Part shown: piece by piece, positions 43,203 through 50,651 of the stretch
Numbering within the stretch: the stretch's first letter is position 1
Layout of the letters: every line of letters begins with the position of its first letter
Assembly: GCA_934462705.1 (NCBI GenBank)
Contig: CAKSIH010000007.1
Span: 1 to 64,000, forward strand
Length of the DNA stretch: 64,000 nucleotides
From: an uncultured Eubacteriales bacterium
GTDB lineage: Bacteria > Bacillota > Clostridia > Oscillospirales > Acutalibacteraceae
Reading direction: 5' to 3'
Notes under the pieces: generated by a model
The model's input: only the letters and a program-made list of their open reading frames with translations
What the model was told of the DNA's origin: nothing
Database searches by the model: none
Program-made: the position numbers and the translations under genes

Positions 43203-44502
43203 GATATTAAAAAATCCTATCACGTTGTTTGTTAGCATCTTTATAGGAATTCTAATAGGGCTTTACGCAAGTTTCCTAGTGCCACTCTTATCAGTTTTGA
43301 ATGAAATATACTTGTCTTTATTGCAAGTATGCGTTATACCTATTGTAGCATGTGCAATATTAATTAATATTGGGCAACTTTTTGAAAAGAAACTTCGAAA
43401 GATTCTTGGTAAATGGGCTATCAGTATAATTATAGCCATGATTTTTGCATCTTTGCTTGGAATTAGTCTAACGCTTATGACTCGGGATTTCATTGCACCT
43501 GATAACGATACAAAGGTTGCATTGTCAAAAATGGACACAGGTGAACAAGAAAATAAAAGCACAACAGAAACATTTAGTGAACTATCGTTTTATGAAGAAA
43601 ATAAAGTTGAAGAGGTGCATAAGTTAACAATTACAGAGTTTATAACAAACTCTATTCCTTCAAATATATTTAAAGCGCTAACAGAAAATAATATTATACA
43701 AGTATTAATATTTTGTTGCATATTGGGTATTACATTTGCATTTATTGACAAGCAGTACTCTGAACCTTTTCTAATTATTGCAACTGGAGTCTATAAGGCA
43801 CTTTGCAAATTTATTGATTACCTTATGATCTTTCTTCCAATAGCAATTTGCTCTTTGCTAGCGGAACAATTTTCAAATGAAGGTGTAATTTCTATTTTAG
43901 GTTCATTGGCTAAGTATATTGTAATAAATTATGTTGCAGTTATTATTCTTATTATTGTGTCATTTATCTTAATTCAATTTAAAACGAAGTGTTCATTAAA
44001 CGAACATTGGCGTGCTGTAAAACAAACGCTGTTTGTTTCAATAGCTACGTCAAGTTGTATTGCCTCCATACCAAAACTGATTGAAGATATTCCGGAACCG
44101 TTAGGACTGGATAAAAAAACTGTTAAATCAGTTATACCTATAGGCGTTATACTTTGTCAAACAGGTACAATTGTTGCAGCTGCGATTTTAGCAATTTATT
44201 CAACAACAATTTATGATGTGGCAATTGATGCAAAAACATTAATTATTGTTTTACTAGCATCAATTATGTTTTCAGTTTCAATAACAGGCGTTCCAGGCAT
44301 AGTTTCAGCAACCATGCTTAATATTATTCTTCAACCAATTGGAGTTCCGACAGATTTAATGACATTAATTTTTGTTTCTACAGTATCTTTTTATCAAGGA
44401 GTAAATGTTTTTGCAAGTTTATACAGTAATGTTGCAATTACTTCTTTTGTACTTCCAAATAAGAAAAGTAAAACTTCTAGATTAGTTGCCTTAAATGAAT
44501 AA
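43192..44502 (+). CDS. Divergent DAACS symporter, second paralogue
   Basis: A 436-residue paralogue of the preceding protein, sharing start (LVKILKNPITLFVSIFIG), outer loop and end. The HP1-like block is ATSSCIASIPKL, TM7 reads LCQTGTI (about residue 322), and TM8 reads STVSFYQGVNVFASLYSNV (about residue 399). The canonical NMDGT and Asp/Arg/Asn motifs are absent in the same way as in its partner. The GTG at 43192 is preferred because AAGGTGG lies six bases upstream. Two adjacent translationally coupled paralogues suggest a heteromeric complex, since DAACS proteins are trimers. Confidence 0.82.
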   Translation: MLVKILKNPITLFVSIFIGILIGLYASFLVPLLSVLNEIYLSLLQVCVIPIVACAILINIGQLFEKKLRKILGKWAISIIIAMIFASLLGISLTLMTRDFIAPDNDTKVALSKMDTGEQENKSTTETFSELSFYEENKVEEVHKLTITEFITNSIPSNIFKALTENNIIQVLIFCCILGITFAFIDKQYSEPFLIIATGVYKALCKFIDYLMIFLPIAICSLLAEQFSNEGVISILGSLAKYIVINYVAVIILIIVSFILIQFKTKCSLNEHWRAVKQTLFVSIATSSCIASIPKLIEDIPEPLGLDKKTVKSVIPIGVILCQTGTIVAAAILAIYSTTIYDVAIDAKTLIIVLLASIMFSVSITGVPGIVSATMLNIILQPIGVPTDLMTLIFVSTVSFYQGVNVFASLYSNVAITSFVLPNKKSKTSRLVALNE

Positions 44503-44535
44503 ATATTTTTTATTTAATTATATATTTATTGAAAT

Positions 44536-44580
44536 AAAAATAGTACTTAGATTTTAATATAGCTAAGTACTATTTTTAAT
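44536..44580 (+). terminator. Terminator after the symporter pair
   Basis: AAAAATAGTACTTAG (44536-44550) pairs with CTAAGTACTATTTTT (44563-44577). The NSS gene downstream is therefore likely transcribed separately, at least in part. Confidence 0.9.
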
Positions 44581-44739
44581 ATTTATGAAGTATTGCTTGC
44601 AATTTTATAAACATAATATTATTTAGTATTTATAGTGTTAAATTGTAAACTTAAGTAGTAGAAAATAATTTTTTTTTGTTGTATACTTAGTAATAGGAGA
44701 TTTTTATATACTATATTATCACAAAGAGGAGGTAGTCAT

Positions 44740-46074
44740 ATGAGACAAAAGATTACACAAAAAACTAATAGAGAAACATTTGGCTCTAAAGCTGGGTTTA
44801 TATTATCGTGTATAGGTTCAGCAGTTGGGGTGGGCAGCATATGGCTATTTCCATATCGTGTTGGACAATATGGTGGAGCCACTTTTTTGCTTGTTTACAT
44901 ATTTTTTATTATTATCGTGGGCTTTTCTGGTGTAATAGGGGAAATAGCTTTTGGCCGAAATACTAGGTCTGGACCGATAGAAGCATTTAAGAAGGCAGTA
45001 GAGCATAGAAACGGCAAAAACTGGGGTAAATATTTAGGTATGATACCGGTTTTGGGTTCACTATTTCTGGCAATTGGATATTCTGTTGTAGTAGGTTGGA
45101 TTTTAAGATATCTTTTAAGAGCTTTGTTTAATTTACCTTTATATCCAAATGCAATAGAGTATTTTGTTGAGGTTTCGAGTAATACCACGAACTGTTTATG
45201 GCATATTTTAGCATTGGTTTTAACTTTTGCTGTAATGCTTGGAGGGATTTCAAAAGGCATAGAGAGGGCAAATAAATTTATGATTCCTATATTTTTCGTT
45301 TTGTTTATAATTTTAGGAATTAGAATAGCATTTTTGCCAGGCTCTCTAAAAGGCTATTCGTACTTATTTAAACCTAACTGGGAATTGCTTAAAGATTTTA
45401 AAATGTGGGCAGTTGCCTTGGGTCAGGCTTTTTTTTCTTTGTCTTTGGCAGGGTCCGGAACAATTATATATGGCAGTTATTTAAAAAAGTCTGAAGATAT
45501 TGTATCATGTGCAAAAAATATATCATTTTACACACTTTTAGCTTCAATTTTGTCAGCACTAGTAGTGATTCCGGCCGTTTTTGCGTTTAATTTGCAAAGC
45601 AACGTTTCATGTGGTCCACCACTTATGTTTATAACTATGCCTATGGTTTTTAATGATATGTCAATGGGGTGGATAGCAGAAATTATATTTTTTGTTGCTG
45701 TTTTATTTGCAGCTGTTACTTCGCTAATAAATTTGTTTGAGGTACCGGTTGAAGCTTTAAAAACACAGTTTAACTTGTCTAGAAAGCTGTCTATAGGAAT
45801 AAATTTAATAATTGCTATTTTAATTGGAGTCTTAATTGAAGATGGAGCTTTTTTAGGACGCTGGATGGATTTTTTAACTGTATATGTGGTTCCCATAGGG
45901 GCTCTAATGGCTGGTGTTATGTTTTTCTGGATTTATGAAAAGGGCTTTGCAAGAAAAGAAGTTCAGCAGGGAAGAAGTAAACAGATTGGCAAATGGTTTG
46001 AACCATTGACACGTTATGTATTTATAGGAGTTACATTGTTAGTACTGCTTTTAGGAGTATTTGGGAAAAGTTAA
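44740..46074 (+). CDS. Neurotransmitter:sodium symporter (NSS/SNF) family transporter
   Basis: A 444-residue LeuT-fold sodium-coupled importer of amino acids or similar amines, with eleven to twelve helices. The TM1 signature GFILSCIGSAVGVGSIWLFP and YRVGQYGGATFLLVY contain the sodium and substrate backbone ligands; RSGPIEAFKKA, ALGQAFFSLSLAGSGTIIYG and FEVPVEAL are further conserved blocks. AGAGGAGGT precedes the ATG. It follows the symporter pair but is separated by a terminator. Confidence 0.92.
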   Translation: MRQKITQKTNRETFGSKAGFILSCIGSAVGVGSIWLFPYRVGQYGGATFLLVYIFFIIIVGFSGVIGEIAFGRNTRSGPIEAFKKAVEHRNGKNWGKYLGMIPVLGSLFLAIGYSVVVGWILRYLLRALFNLPLYPNAIEYFVEVSSNTTNCLWHILALVLTFAVMLGGISKGIERANKFMIPIFFVLFIILGIRIAFLPGSLKGYSYLFKPNWELLKDFKMWAVALGQAFFSLSLAGSGTIIYGSYLKKSEDIVSCAKNISFYTLLASILSALVVIPAVFAFNLQSNVSCGPPLMFITMPMVFNDMSMGWIAEIIFFVAVLFAAVTSLINLFEVPVEALKTQFNLSRKLSIGINLIIAILIGVLIEDGAFLGRWMDFLTVYVVPIGALMAGVMFFWIYEKGFARKEVQQGRSKQIGKWFEPLTRYVFIGVTLLVLLLGVFGKS

Positions 46075-46090
46075 TAGACTTTAAATAATA

Positions 46091-46132
46091 AACTCCGGCA
46101 CCTAAAAGGTTAACCTTTTAGGTGCCGGAGTT
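46091..46132. terminator. 42-bp perfect palindrome between convergent genes
   Basis: AACTCCGGCACCTAAAAGGTT (46091-46111) is followed directly by its reverse complement (46112-46132). The stem is GC-rich for this genome. On the plus strand there is no T run; on the minus strand TTTATTATTT follows, so it may end transcription arriving from the CarD-like gene. Confidence 0.75.
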
Positions 46133-46163
46133 ATAATGTAATAAATTGTTAACAATGGAATGG

Positions 46164-46200
46164 AAAATGTCCCGCCATTTATATTGACAAGACATTTTTT
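46164..46200 (+). terminator. Terminator of the NSS transporter gene
   Basis: AAAATGTC (46164-46171) pairs with GACATTTT (46191-46198), then TT. It overlaps the end of the minus-strand CarD-like gene. Confidence 0.6.
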
Positions 46201-46714
46201 ACTTGACTTCATTTATTTTTTCAAGGATAAATGGCAAAACATCTTCTCTTTTTATGTTTAAAACCAATGCAAATTCATCATAAAGAAGCTTTTCGGCTTC
46301 TTTTAAAAAAGCATCGTCAACATTGTGTAGGCGTTTACCATTATTCAATTGCTTTTGTTTGTAAAGATATAAAGTTTTTATGAGTTGAACAAGTTCTTTT
46401 CTACTTCCGTTGGAGATTATTTCACGATATTTTTCTTTTCTCACATTCTCATTATCAATCCAAATGGTTTCTTCGTTAGGCATATCTTTAATAATCTCAT
46501 ATACTTCGTTTGAAGTTAGCGCTTGCTTCATTTTTGCTGTGAGAGCTTTATTATTAATGGGAACAAATATTGTTGATTTTTCATCGTAAATTGGTTTAAG
46601 AACGTAGTATTCAATTTTGTTGTTACAAATATTTTTTTCTATTATTTCTTCAATTTTGCAAACACCTTGAGCACCATATATGATTACATCGTTTATTTGG
46701 TACGTGGTTATCAT
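46199..46714 (-). CDS. CarD-like transcription factor
   Basis: A 171-residue CarD/CdnL-type protein. The N-terminal RNA-polymerase interaction domain begins YQINDVIIYGAQGVCKIEEI and continues YYVLKPIYDEKSTIFVPINN; the C-terminal half is helical (SRKELVQLIKTLYLYKQKQL, FLKEAEKLLYDEFALVLNI), as expected for promoter contact. The ATG at 46714 matches the family N-terminus, although AGAAAGG touches the start codon, which is unusually close. CarD proteins stabilise open promoter complexes. Confidence 0.82.
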   Translation of the reverse strand: MITTYQINDVIIYGAQGVCKIEEIIEKNICNNKIEYYVLKPIYDEKSTIFVPINNKALTAKMKQALTSNEVYEIIKDMPNEETIWIDNENVRKEKYREIISNGSRKELVQLIKTLYLYKQKQLNNGKRLHNVDDAFLKEAEKLLYDEFALVLNIKREDVLPFILEKINEVK

Positions 46715-46794
46715 CCTTTCTATGCAATATAAAAAACATGTAATTTGCTCAACTGGATTTACGTTCAGCTGAGTAAACAACACGTTGAATATAT

Positions 46795-46823
46795 AGTATA
46801 ACATATTTAAATAGAAAAGTCAT
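46795..46823 (-). promoter_or_regulatory. Putative promoter of the CarD-like gene
   Basis: On the minus strand ATGACT (46823-46818) and TATACT (46800-46795) with a 17-base spacer. Confidence 0.5.
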
Positions 46824-46889
46824 GTATAATTTTAAAATTTAATAAAAGATACTTAAGGCTTTATAGGTATTGCAATAAATAAAAAAAGC

Positions 46890-46918
46890 TTGAAATGTTA
46901 TATTATTTTTGTTATAAT
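46890..46918 (+). promoter_or_regulatory. Sigma-A promoter of the XRE regulator
   Basis: TTGAAA (46890-46895) and TATAAT (46913-46918) with a 17-base spacer. Confidence 0.8.
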
Positions 46919-46966
46919 ATAACTTTAAAGGGGTATGTTTAATTTTAAAGTAAAGGGTGGTAAGTT

Positions 46967-47371
46967 ATGTTGTCTAGGACACTTAAAAGGTTAAGGAAAA
47001 ATTGTGGCTTTTCTCAACAGCAAGTTGCTGATTCTTTAAAAATTGACAGGTCTACATATGCCTATTATGAAATAGGAAAAACAAGACCAGATGTTAATAC
47101 AATAATTAAGTTATCTAAAATATTTAATGTTCCATACACTGAGATTTTTGAAGAAGAGGAAACAAATGAATATGTTTTAAATGATTATGATTATGATTTT
47201 TATAATAAAAAAAGTGATGTATTTAATATCACAGAAAAGGTTTATGAACTTCCAAAAGATGAGAAGTCTTTAGTATGTTTTTATCGTGGAATGACAAGTG
47301 AAGAACAAAGTGATTTATGGGAATATTTACTAAAAAGAACTGAAGATAATAAAGAAGACGATAAAGAGTAA
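46967..47371 (+). CDS. XRE-family helix-turn-helix regulator
   Basis: A 134-residue DNA-binding protein. The N-terminal HTH_3 domain is clear (LKRLRKNCGFSQQQVADSL, STYAYYEIGKTRPDVNTIIK, LSKIFNVPYTEIF). The C-terminal half is acidic (KRTEDNKEDDKE tail) and unassigned. Divergent from the CarD-like gene. The neighbour across the downstream terminator is the double-glycine peptide gene. Targets are unknown. Confidence 0.88.
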   Translation: MLSRTLKRLRKNCGFSQQQVADSLKIDRSTYAYYEIGKTRPDVNTIIKLSKIFNVPYTEIFEEEETNEYVLNDYDYDFYNKKSDVFNITEKVYELPKDEKSLVCFYRGMTSEEQSDLWEYLLKRTEDNKEDDKE

Positions 47372-47379
47372 AAGGAATA

Positions 47380-47418
47380 AAAAAGAGTGTACCAAAAGGT
47401 TTGGTACACTCTTTTTTA
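47380..47418. terminator. Bidirectional terminator between XRE gene and peptide genes
   Basis: AAAAAGAGTGTACCAAA pairs with TTTGGTACACTCTTTTT around a three-base loop, with A and T runs on both sides. Confidence 0.93.
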
Positions 47419-47426
47419 ATTAGGCA

Positions 47427-47516
47427 TTACCCTAAATGTGAACGGTTAAGTTGTTGATCCAATTTTGCCGCTTCCTCGTATGCGTCCAGCATACCGGCTT
47501 GTTTATTTTTATCCAT
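47427..47516 (-). CDS. Possible 29-residue miniprotein
   Basis: A frame of 29 codons, with sequence parts MDKNKQAGMLDAYEEAAK and LDQQLNRSHLG. Its ATG overlaps the TAA of the 53-residue peptide gene by one base (TAATG), which suggests coupling; there is no strong ribosome site of its own. Predicted to be one amphipathic helix. It could be an accessory peptide or chance. Confidence 0.4.
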   Translation of the reverse strand: MDKNKQAGMLDAYEEAAKLDQQLNRSHLG

Positions 47517-47677
47517 TACTTTTTTTTCTTCTTGTTTGTAACAGTATATAGAATTTCTCCTGTTTTGTTGTTCAAAATATCGACGCCTGACATATCGTTT
47601 CTTCCAAGTGTGTAACCACCTGAAACGTCATTTAAGTCTTCATCATTTAGTGTATTTCTCTTTTCCTCTATTGACAT
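47516..47677 (-). CDS. 53-residue double-glycine leader peptide
   Basis: A short gene with a good promoter and GGAGGAG eight bases before the ATG. The product starts MSIEEKRNTLNDEDLNDVSG and has a second Gly at residue 21: LNDEDLNDVSGG is a classical leader-cleavage motif. The predicted mature part (32 residues, from YTLGRNDMSGVDILNN on) is polar and ends with five lysines. The motif matches those of the proteins at 32383 and 34023. No modification enzyme or C39 exporter is adjacent. A decayed duplicate lies directly upstream. Confidence 0.78.
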   Translation of the reverse strand: MSIEEKRNTLNDEDLNDVSGGYTLGRNDMSGVDILNNKTGEILYTVTNKKKKK

Positions 47678-47710
47678 GTTAAGCTCCTCCTTGCTTATTA
47701 AGATATTAGT

Positions 47711-47739
47711 ATTATGTCACAAAAAAAGATTAAAATCAA
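47711..47739 (-). promoter_or_regulatory. Promoter of the 53-residue peptide gene
   Basis: On the minus strand TTGATT (47739-47734) and CATAAT (47716-47711) with a 17-base spacer. The -35 box lies in the tail of the decayed duplicate. Confidence 0.6.
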
Positions 47740-47812
47740 TATTTTTTGTGCCCGCCAGTATCTTTAATTAATGCATCTGGAACTTCTTAGTGGATTTTTT
47801 CTCTGTTGATAT
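47736..47812 (-). pseudogene. Decayed duplicate of the double-glycine peptide gene
   Basis: Reads in parallel with the functional copy downstream: similar upstream block (TAATATT-TTAATA), a ribosome-site remnant (AAGGAG), then ATA in place of ATG, codons giving STEKKSTKK, and after a frameshift DALIKDTGG, matching the DEDLNDVSGG leader end. The -10 box corresponding to CATAAT is CACAAC. Loss of promoter, start codon and frame shows it is a dead tandem copy; the duplication period is about 135 bp. Confidence 0.7.
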
Positions 47813-47923
47813 GTTGAACTCCTTATTTCCTATTAAAATATTAGCGTTGTGCACAAAAATCACAATTTGAAAGATTTTTCGAGGTGATTTTTTATAACAT
47901 TTTTAAAAATCTGTAAAAAAGCC

Positions 47924-47952
47924 TTGAATCATCGATTTTTAAATGATATAAT
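47924..47952 (+). promoter_or_regulatory. Sigma-A promoter of rpsB-tsf
   Basis: TTGAAT (47924-47929) and TATAAT (47947-47952) with a 17-base spacer. Confidence 0.85.
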
Positions 47953-47982
47953 AATTAACAAGAACACACGCTGTAGCTTTTT

Positions 47983-48041
47983 CTTGGTGCCAAACATTGG
48001 TTTTAAGTTATTTAGCTCAGCGGAGGTTGAAACCAAGGAGG
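47983..48041 (+). promoter_or_regulatory. Possible S2-controlled leader of rpsB
   Basis: CTTGGT (47983-47988) can pair with ACCAAG (48032-48037), which overlaps the rpsB ribosome site AAGGAGG (48035-48041). S2 autoregulation through its leader is known in other bacteria; here it is only inferred. Confidence 0.4.
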
Positions 48042-48047
48042 ATTTTT

Positions 48048-48797
48048 ATGTCAGTAATATCTATGAAACAACTTTTAGAGGCAGGTGTCCATTTTGGGCA
48101 TCAAACAAGAAGATGGAACCCTAAAATGGCAGAGTACATCTTCACGGAGCGTAATGGTATTTATATTATAGATTTACAAAAAACCGTTAAAAAATTAGAA
48201 GAAGCATATAGCTTTATTCGTGACATTACGCAAGAAGGTAAGTCTGTTCTTTTCGTTGGAACAAAAAAACAAGCACAAGATTCTGTGAAAGAAGAAGCTA
48301 TTCGCAGTGAATCTTATTTTGTAAACGCTCGTTGGCTTGGCGGAATGATGACTAATTTTGCTACTATTAAAAGAAGAGTTAATCGTTTAAAGCAATTAAG
48401 ACAAATGGAGGAAAACGGCACATTTGAAATGTTACCCAAAAAGGAAGTAATTAAGCTTCACCTTGAAATAGAGAAGCTTGAAAAATTCCTAGGCGGAATA
48501 AAAGATATGCACGAACTTCCAGGTGCACTCTTTGTAGTGGATCCTAGAAAAGAAAAAATTGCAGTTTCTGAAGCTAAAAAATTGGGTATACCTGTTATAG
48601 CTATTGTAGATACTAACTGTGATCCTGATGAAGTTGACTATGCTATTCCAGGAAATGATGATGCTATAAGAGCTGTAAAGCTTTTATCAAGTGTTATTGC
48701 AAACGCTATAATAGAGGGAAAAGAAGGCAAAGTTAGTTCTGTTGATGCAGAGCAAGATGACGAAATGATTGAAGTAAAAGAAACTGTTGAAGCTTAA
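48048..48797 (+). CDS. rpsB: 30S ribosomal protein S2
   Basis: A 249-residue S2: MSVISMKQLLEAGVHFGHQT, RRWNPKMAEYIFTERNGIY, FVGTKKQAQDSV, ARWLGGMMTNFATIKRR, LPGALFVVDPRKEKIAV and IPVIAIVDTNCDPDEVDY are the family blocks. The ATG at 48048 has AAGGAGG at 48035. It heads the rpsB-tsf operon. Confidence 0.97.
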   Translation: MSVISMKQLLEAGVHFGHQTRRWNPKMAEYIFTERNGIYIIDLQKTVKKLEEAYSFIRDITQEGKSVLFVGTKKQAQDSVKEEAIRSESYFVNARWLGGMMTNFATIKRRVNRLKQLRQMEENGTFEMLPKKEVIKLHLEIEKLEKFLGGIKDMHELPGALFVVDPRKEKIAVSEAKKLGIPVIAIVDTNCDPDEVDYAIPGNDDAIRAVKLLSSVIANAIIEGKEGKVSSVDAEQDDEMIEVKETVEA

Positions 48798-48814
48798 TTA
48801 AAGTAAATATTATT

Positions 48815-48850
48815 TTTGCGCGTTTTCCTTCTTTTTGAAGGTGCGCGCAT
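48815..48850 (+). terminator. Hairpin between rpsB and tsf (attenuator)
   Basis: TGCGCG and CGCGCA arms with an inner CCTTC/GAAGG stem, without a T run after it. It may attenuate or stabilise the rpsB message rather than fully terminate it. Confidence 0.5.
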
Positions 48851-48877
48851 GTTATATTGTATGGAGGGAATAAATAT

Positions 48878-49792
48878 ATGGCATTTACAGCTAGCGATGT
48901 TAAATCACTGAGAGAAAAAACAGGTTGCGGAATGATGGATTGTAAAAAAGCCTTAACGGAATCAAATGGAGACATGGACAAGGCAATTGACATTTTAAGA
49001 GAAAAAGGTCTTGCTGCAGCAACTAAAAAATCAGGAAGAATAGCAGCGGAAGGAGTAGCTTTTGCTTGCACAAATGAGGAAGGCACTGTTGGTGTTGCTA
49101 TTGAAGTAAATGCTGAAACTGATTTTGTTGCTAAAAATGCAGATTTTAATAATTTTGTTAAAATGTGTGCTGACACTGTTATTGAAAATAGTCCTAAAGA
49201 TATGGAAGCATTAATGGCTTGTAAGGCTAGCGGTAGCAATATGACAGTAGAGGAGTTAGTTCGTGAAAAAGTTTTAACAATCGGTGAAAATATAAAAATT
49301 CGCAGATTTAAACGCTTTGAAGGTATCGTTTCAACATATATTCATGCTTCTGGCCGAATTGGTGTTATGGTTAAGTTTGATACAACACCTGAAGTTGCAG
49401 CTAAAGATGAGTTTAAGGCATTTGCAAAGGACGTTGCTATGCAAATTGCAGCTGTTAATCCAAGCTACCTAAACAAAGAATCTGTCCCGGAAGATGTTTT
49501 AGAACATGAAAAGAAGATTCTTACAGAACAAGTAATTAATGATGGGAAGCCAGCGAACATTGCTGAAAAGATAGTTATGGGTAGAATTGGTAAGTTTTAT
49601 AAGGAAAACTGCTTGATTGAACAAATTTTTGTTAAGGATAACAACATTACCGTTAAGGAATATGCAGATCAAACAGCTAAAAATTTAGGTGCAGAGATTA
49701 AAATAGTTGATTTTGTACGTTTTGAAAAAGGTGAAGGCTTAGAAAAGCGTGAGGACAATTTTGCTGATGAAGTTGCAAACATGGTAAAGTAA
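48878..49792 (+). CDS. tsf: Translation elongation factor Ts
   Basis: The nucleotide exchange factor of EF-Tu, 304 residues. The N-terminal UBA-like domain is FTASDVKSLREKTGCGMMDC followed by KKALTESNGDMDKAIDILR, and the core dimerisation region includes VAIEVNAETDFVAKNADF and VKEYADQTAKNLGAEIKI. The ATG at 48878 follows GGAGGG by nine bases. It ends before a strong terminator. Confidence 0.97.
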   Translation: MAFTASDVKSLREKTGCGMMDCKKALTESNGDMDKAIDILREKGLAAATKKSGRIAAEGVAFACTNEEGTVGVAIEVNAETDFVAKNADFNNFVKMCADTVIENSPKDMEALMACKASGSNMTVEELVREKVLTIGENIKIRRFKRFEGIVSTYIHASGRIGVMVKFDTTPEVAAKDEFKAFAKDVAMQIAAVNPSYLNKESVPEDVLEHEKKILTEQVINDGKPANIAEKIVMGRIGKFYKENCLIEQIFVKDNNITVKEYADQTAKNLGAEIKIVDFVRFEKGEGLEKREDNFADEVANMVK

Positions 49793-49807
49793 GTTGTTTT
49801 AATTATT

Positions 49808-49838
49808 ATAGAGCGTGGGTTATCTACGCTCTATTTTA
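49808..49838 (+). terminator. Terminator after tsf
   Basis: ATAGAGCGT pairs with ACGCTCTAT around an eight-to-nine-base loop, followed by TTTT. Confidence 0.85.
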
Positions 49839-49880
49839 TCATATATTTGTAAGGAAGTACTTTACATAATTTTTATGTTA

Positions 49881-49908
49881 TTGTAAAATAATATAAAATA
49901 GTTATAAT
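49881..49908 (+). promoter_or_regulatory. Promoter of pyrH, overlapping the ribosome site region
   Basis: TTGTAA (49881-49886) and TATAAT (49903-49908) with a 16-base spacer. The expected start near 49915 leaves almost no leader before the TTG codon at 49922. Confidence 0.6.
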
Positions 49909-49921
49909 GGGAGTGTTATGT

Positions 49922-50635
49922 TTGAAACCAAAGTATAATAGGGTATTGTTAAAACTTAGTGGGGAGGCATTGGCTGGGAAAAATAGCTATGGAATTGATT
50001 TTGATACAGTTTTATCAATTTGTGAACCAATAAAAAGATGTGCTGATTTAGGTGTTGAAATAGGAATCGTTGTTGGTGGAGGCAATTTTTGGCGCGGCCG
50101 CAGCAGTGGCAAAATGGATAGAACTAGGGCTGACCATATGGGAATGCTGGCTACCGTTATAAATGCATTAGGTGTTGCAGATGCGTTAGAACATCTTGGT
50201 GTTAATGTTAGGGTACAAACAGCAATTTCAATGCAGGAGGTAGCAGAGCCATATATAAGGAATAGGGCAGTGCATCACCTTGAAAAAGGAAGAGTAGTTA
50301 TTTTTGGATGTGGAACAGGTAATCCATTTTTCTCTACAGATACAGCGGCTTCTTTACGTGCAGCTGAAATAGATGCAGACATTATACTTAAGGCAACGAT
50401 GGTAGATGGTGTATATGATTCAGATCCCAAGAAGAACCCAAATGCGAAAAAATATGACTCTATTTCCTTTAAGGATGTTTTAGCTAAAGATTTAGCTGTT
50501 ATGGATAGCACAGCAGCTTCTCTTTGTAATGATAATCATATACCACTTTTGGTATTTAATATTGGGGATACGGAAAATATTTTTAATGCGATTATTGGAA
50601 AGAAAATTGGAACGTTAGTTGGAGATTTTAATTAA
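49922..50635 (+). CDS. pyrH: Uridylate kinase
   Basis: UMP kinase, hexameric, phosphorylates UMP with ATP in pyrimidine synthesis. 237 residues: RVLLKLSGEALAGKNSYGID, IGIVVGGGNFWRGRSS, MDRTRADHMGMLATVINAL, FGCGTGNPFFSTDTAASLRA and KATMVDGVYDSDPKKNP. The TTG at 49922 is taken as start: GGGAG lies eight bases upstream and the family sequence starts just after. The ATG at 49907 lies within a consensus -10 box. The frr gene follows 16 bases downstream. Confidence 0.94.
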   Translation: MKPKYNRVLLKLSGEALAGKNSYGIDFDTVLSICEPIKRCADLGVEIGIVVGGGNFWRGRSSGKMDRTRADHMGMLATVINALGVADALEHLGVNVRVQTAISMQEVAEPYIRNRAVHHLEKGRVVIFGCGTGNPFFSTDTAASLRAAEIDADIILKATMVDGVYDSDPKKNPNAKKYDSISFKDVLAKDLAVMDSTAASLCNDNHIPLLVFNIGDTENIFNAIIGKKIGTLVGDFN

Positions 50636-50651
50636 TAAAGGAGATTTTTAT

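Noticed and set aside
46091..46132. Considered as insertion-sequence ends
   Set aside because: No transposase frame nearby and no target-site duplication visible.
48733..49239. Minus-strand frame (168 codons) opposite tsf and the rpsB end
   Set aside because: Antisense to two certain genes; no ribosome site or family.
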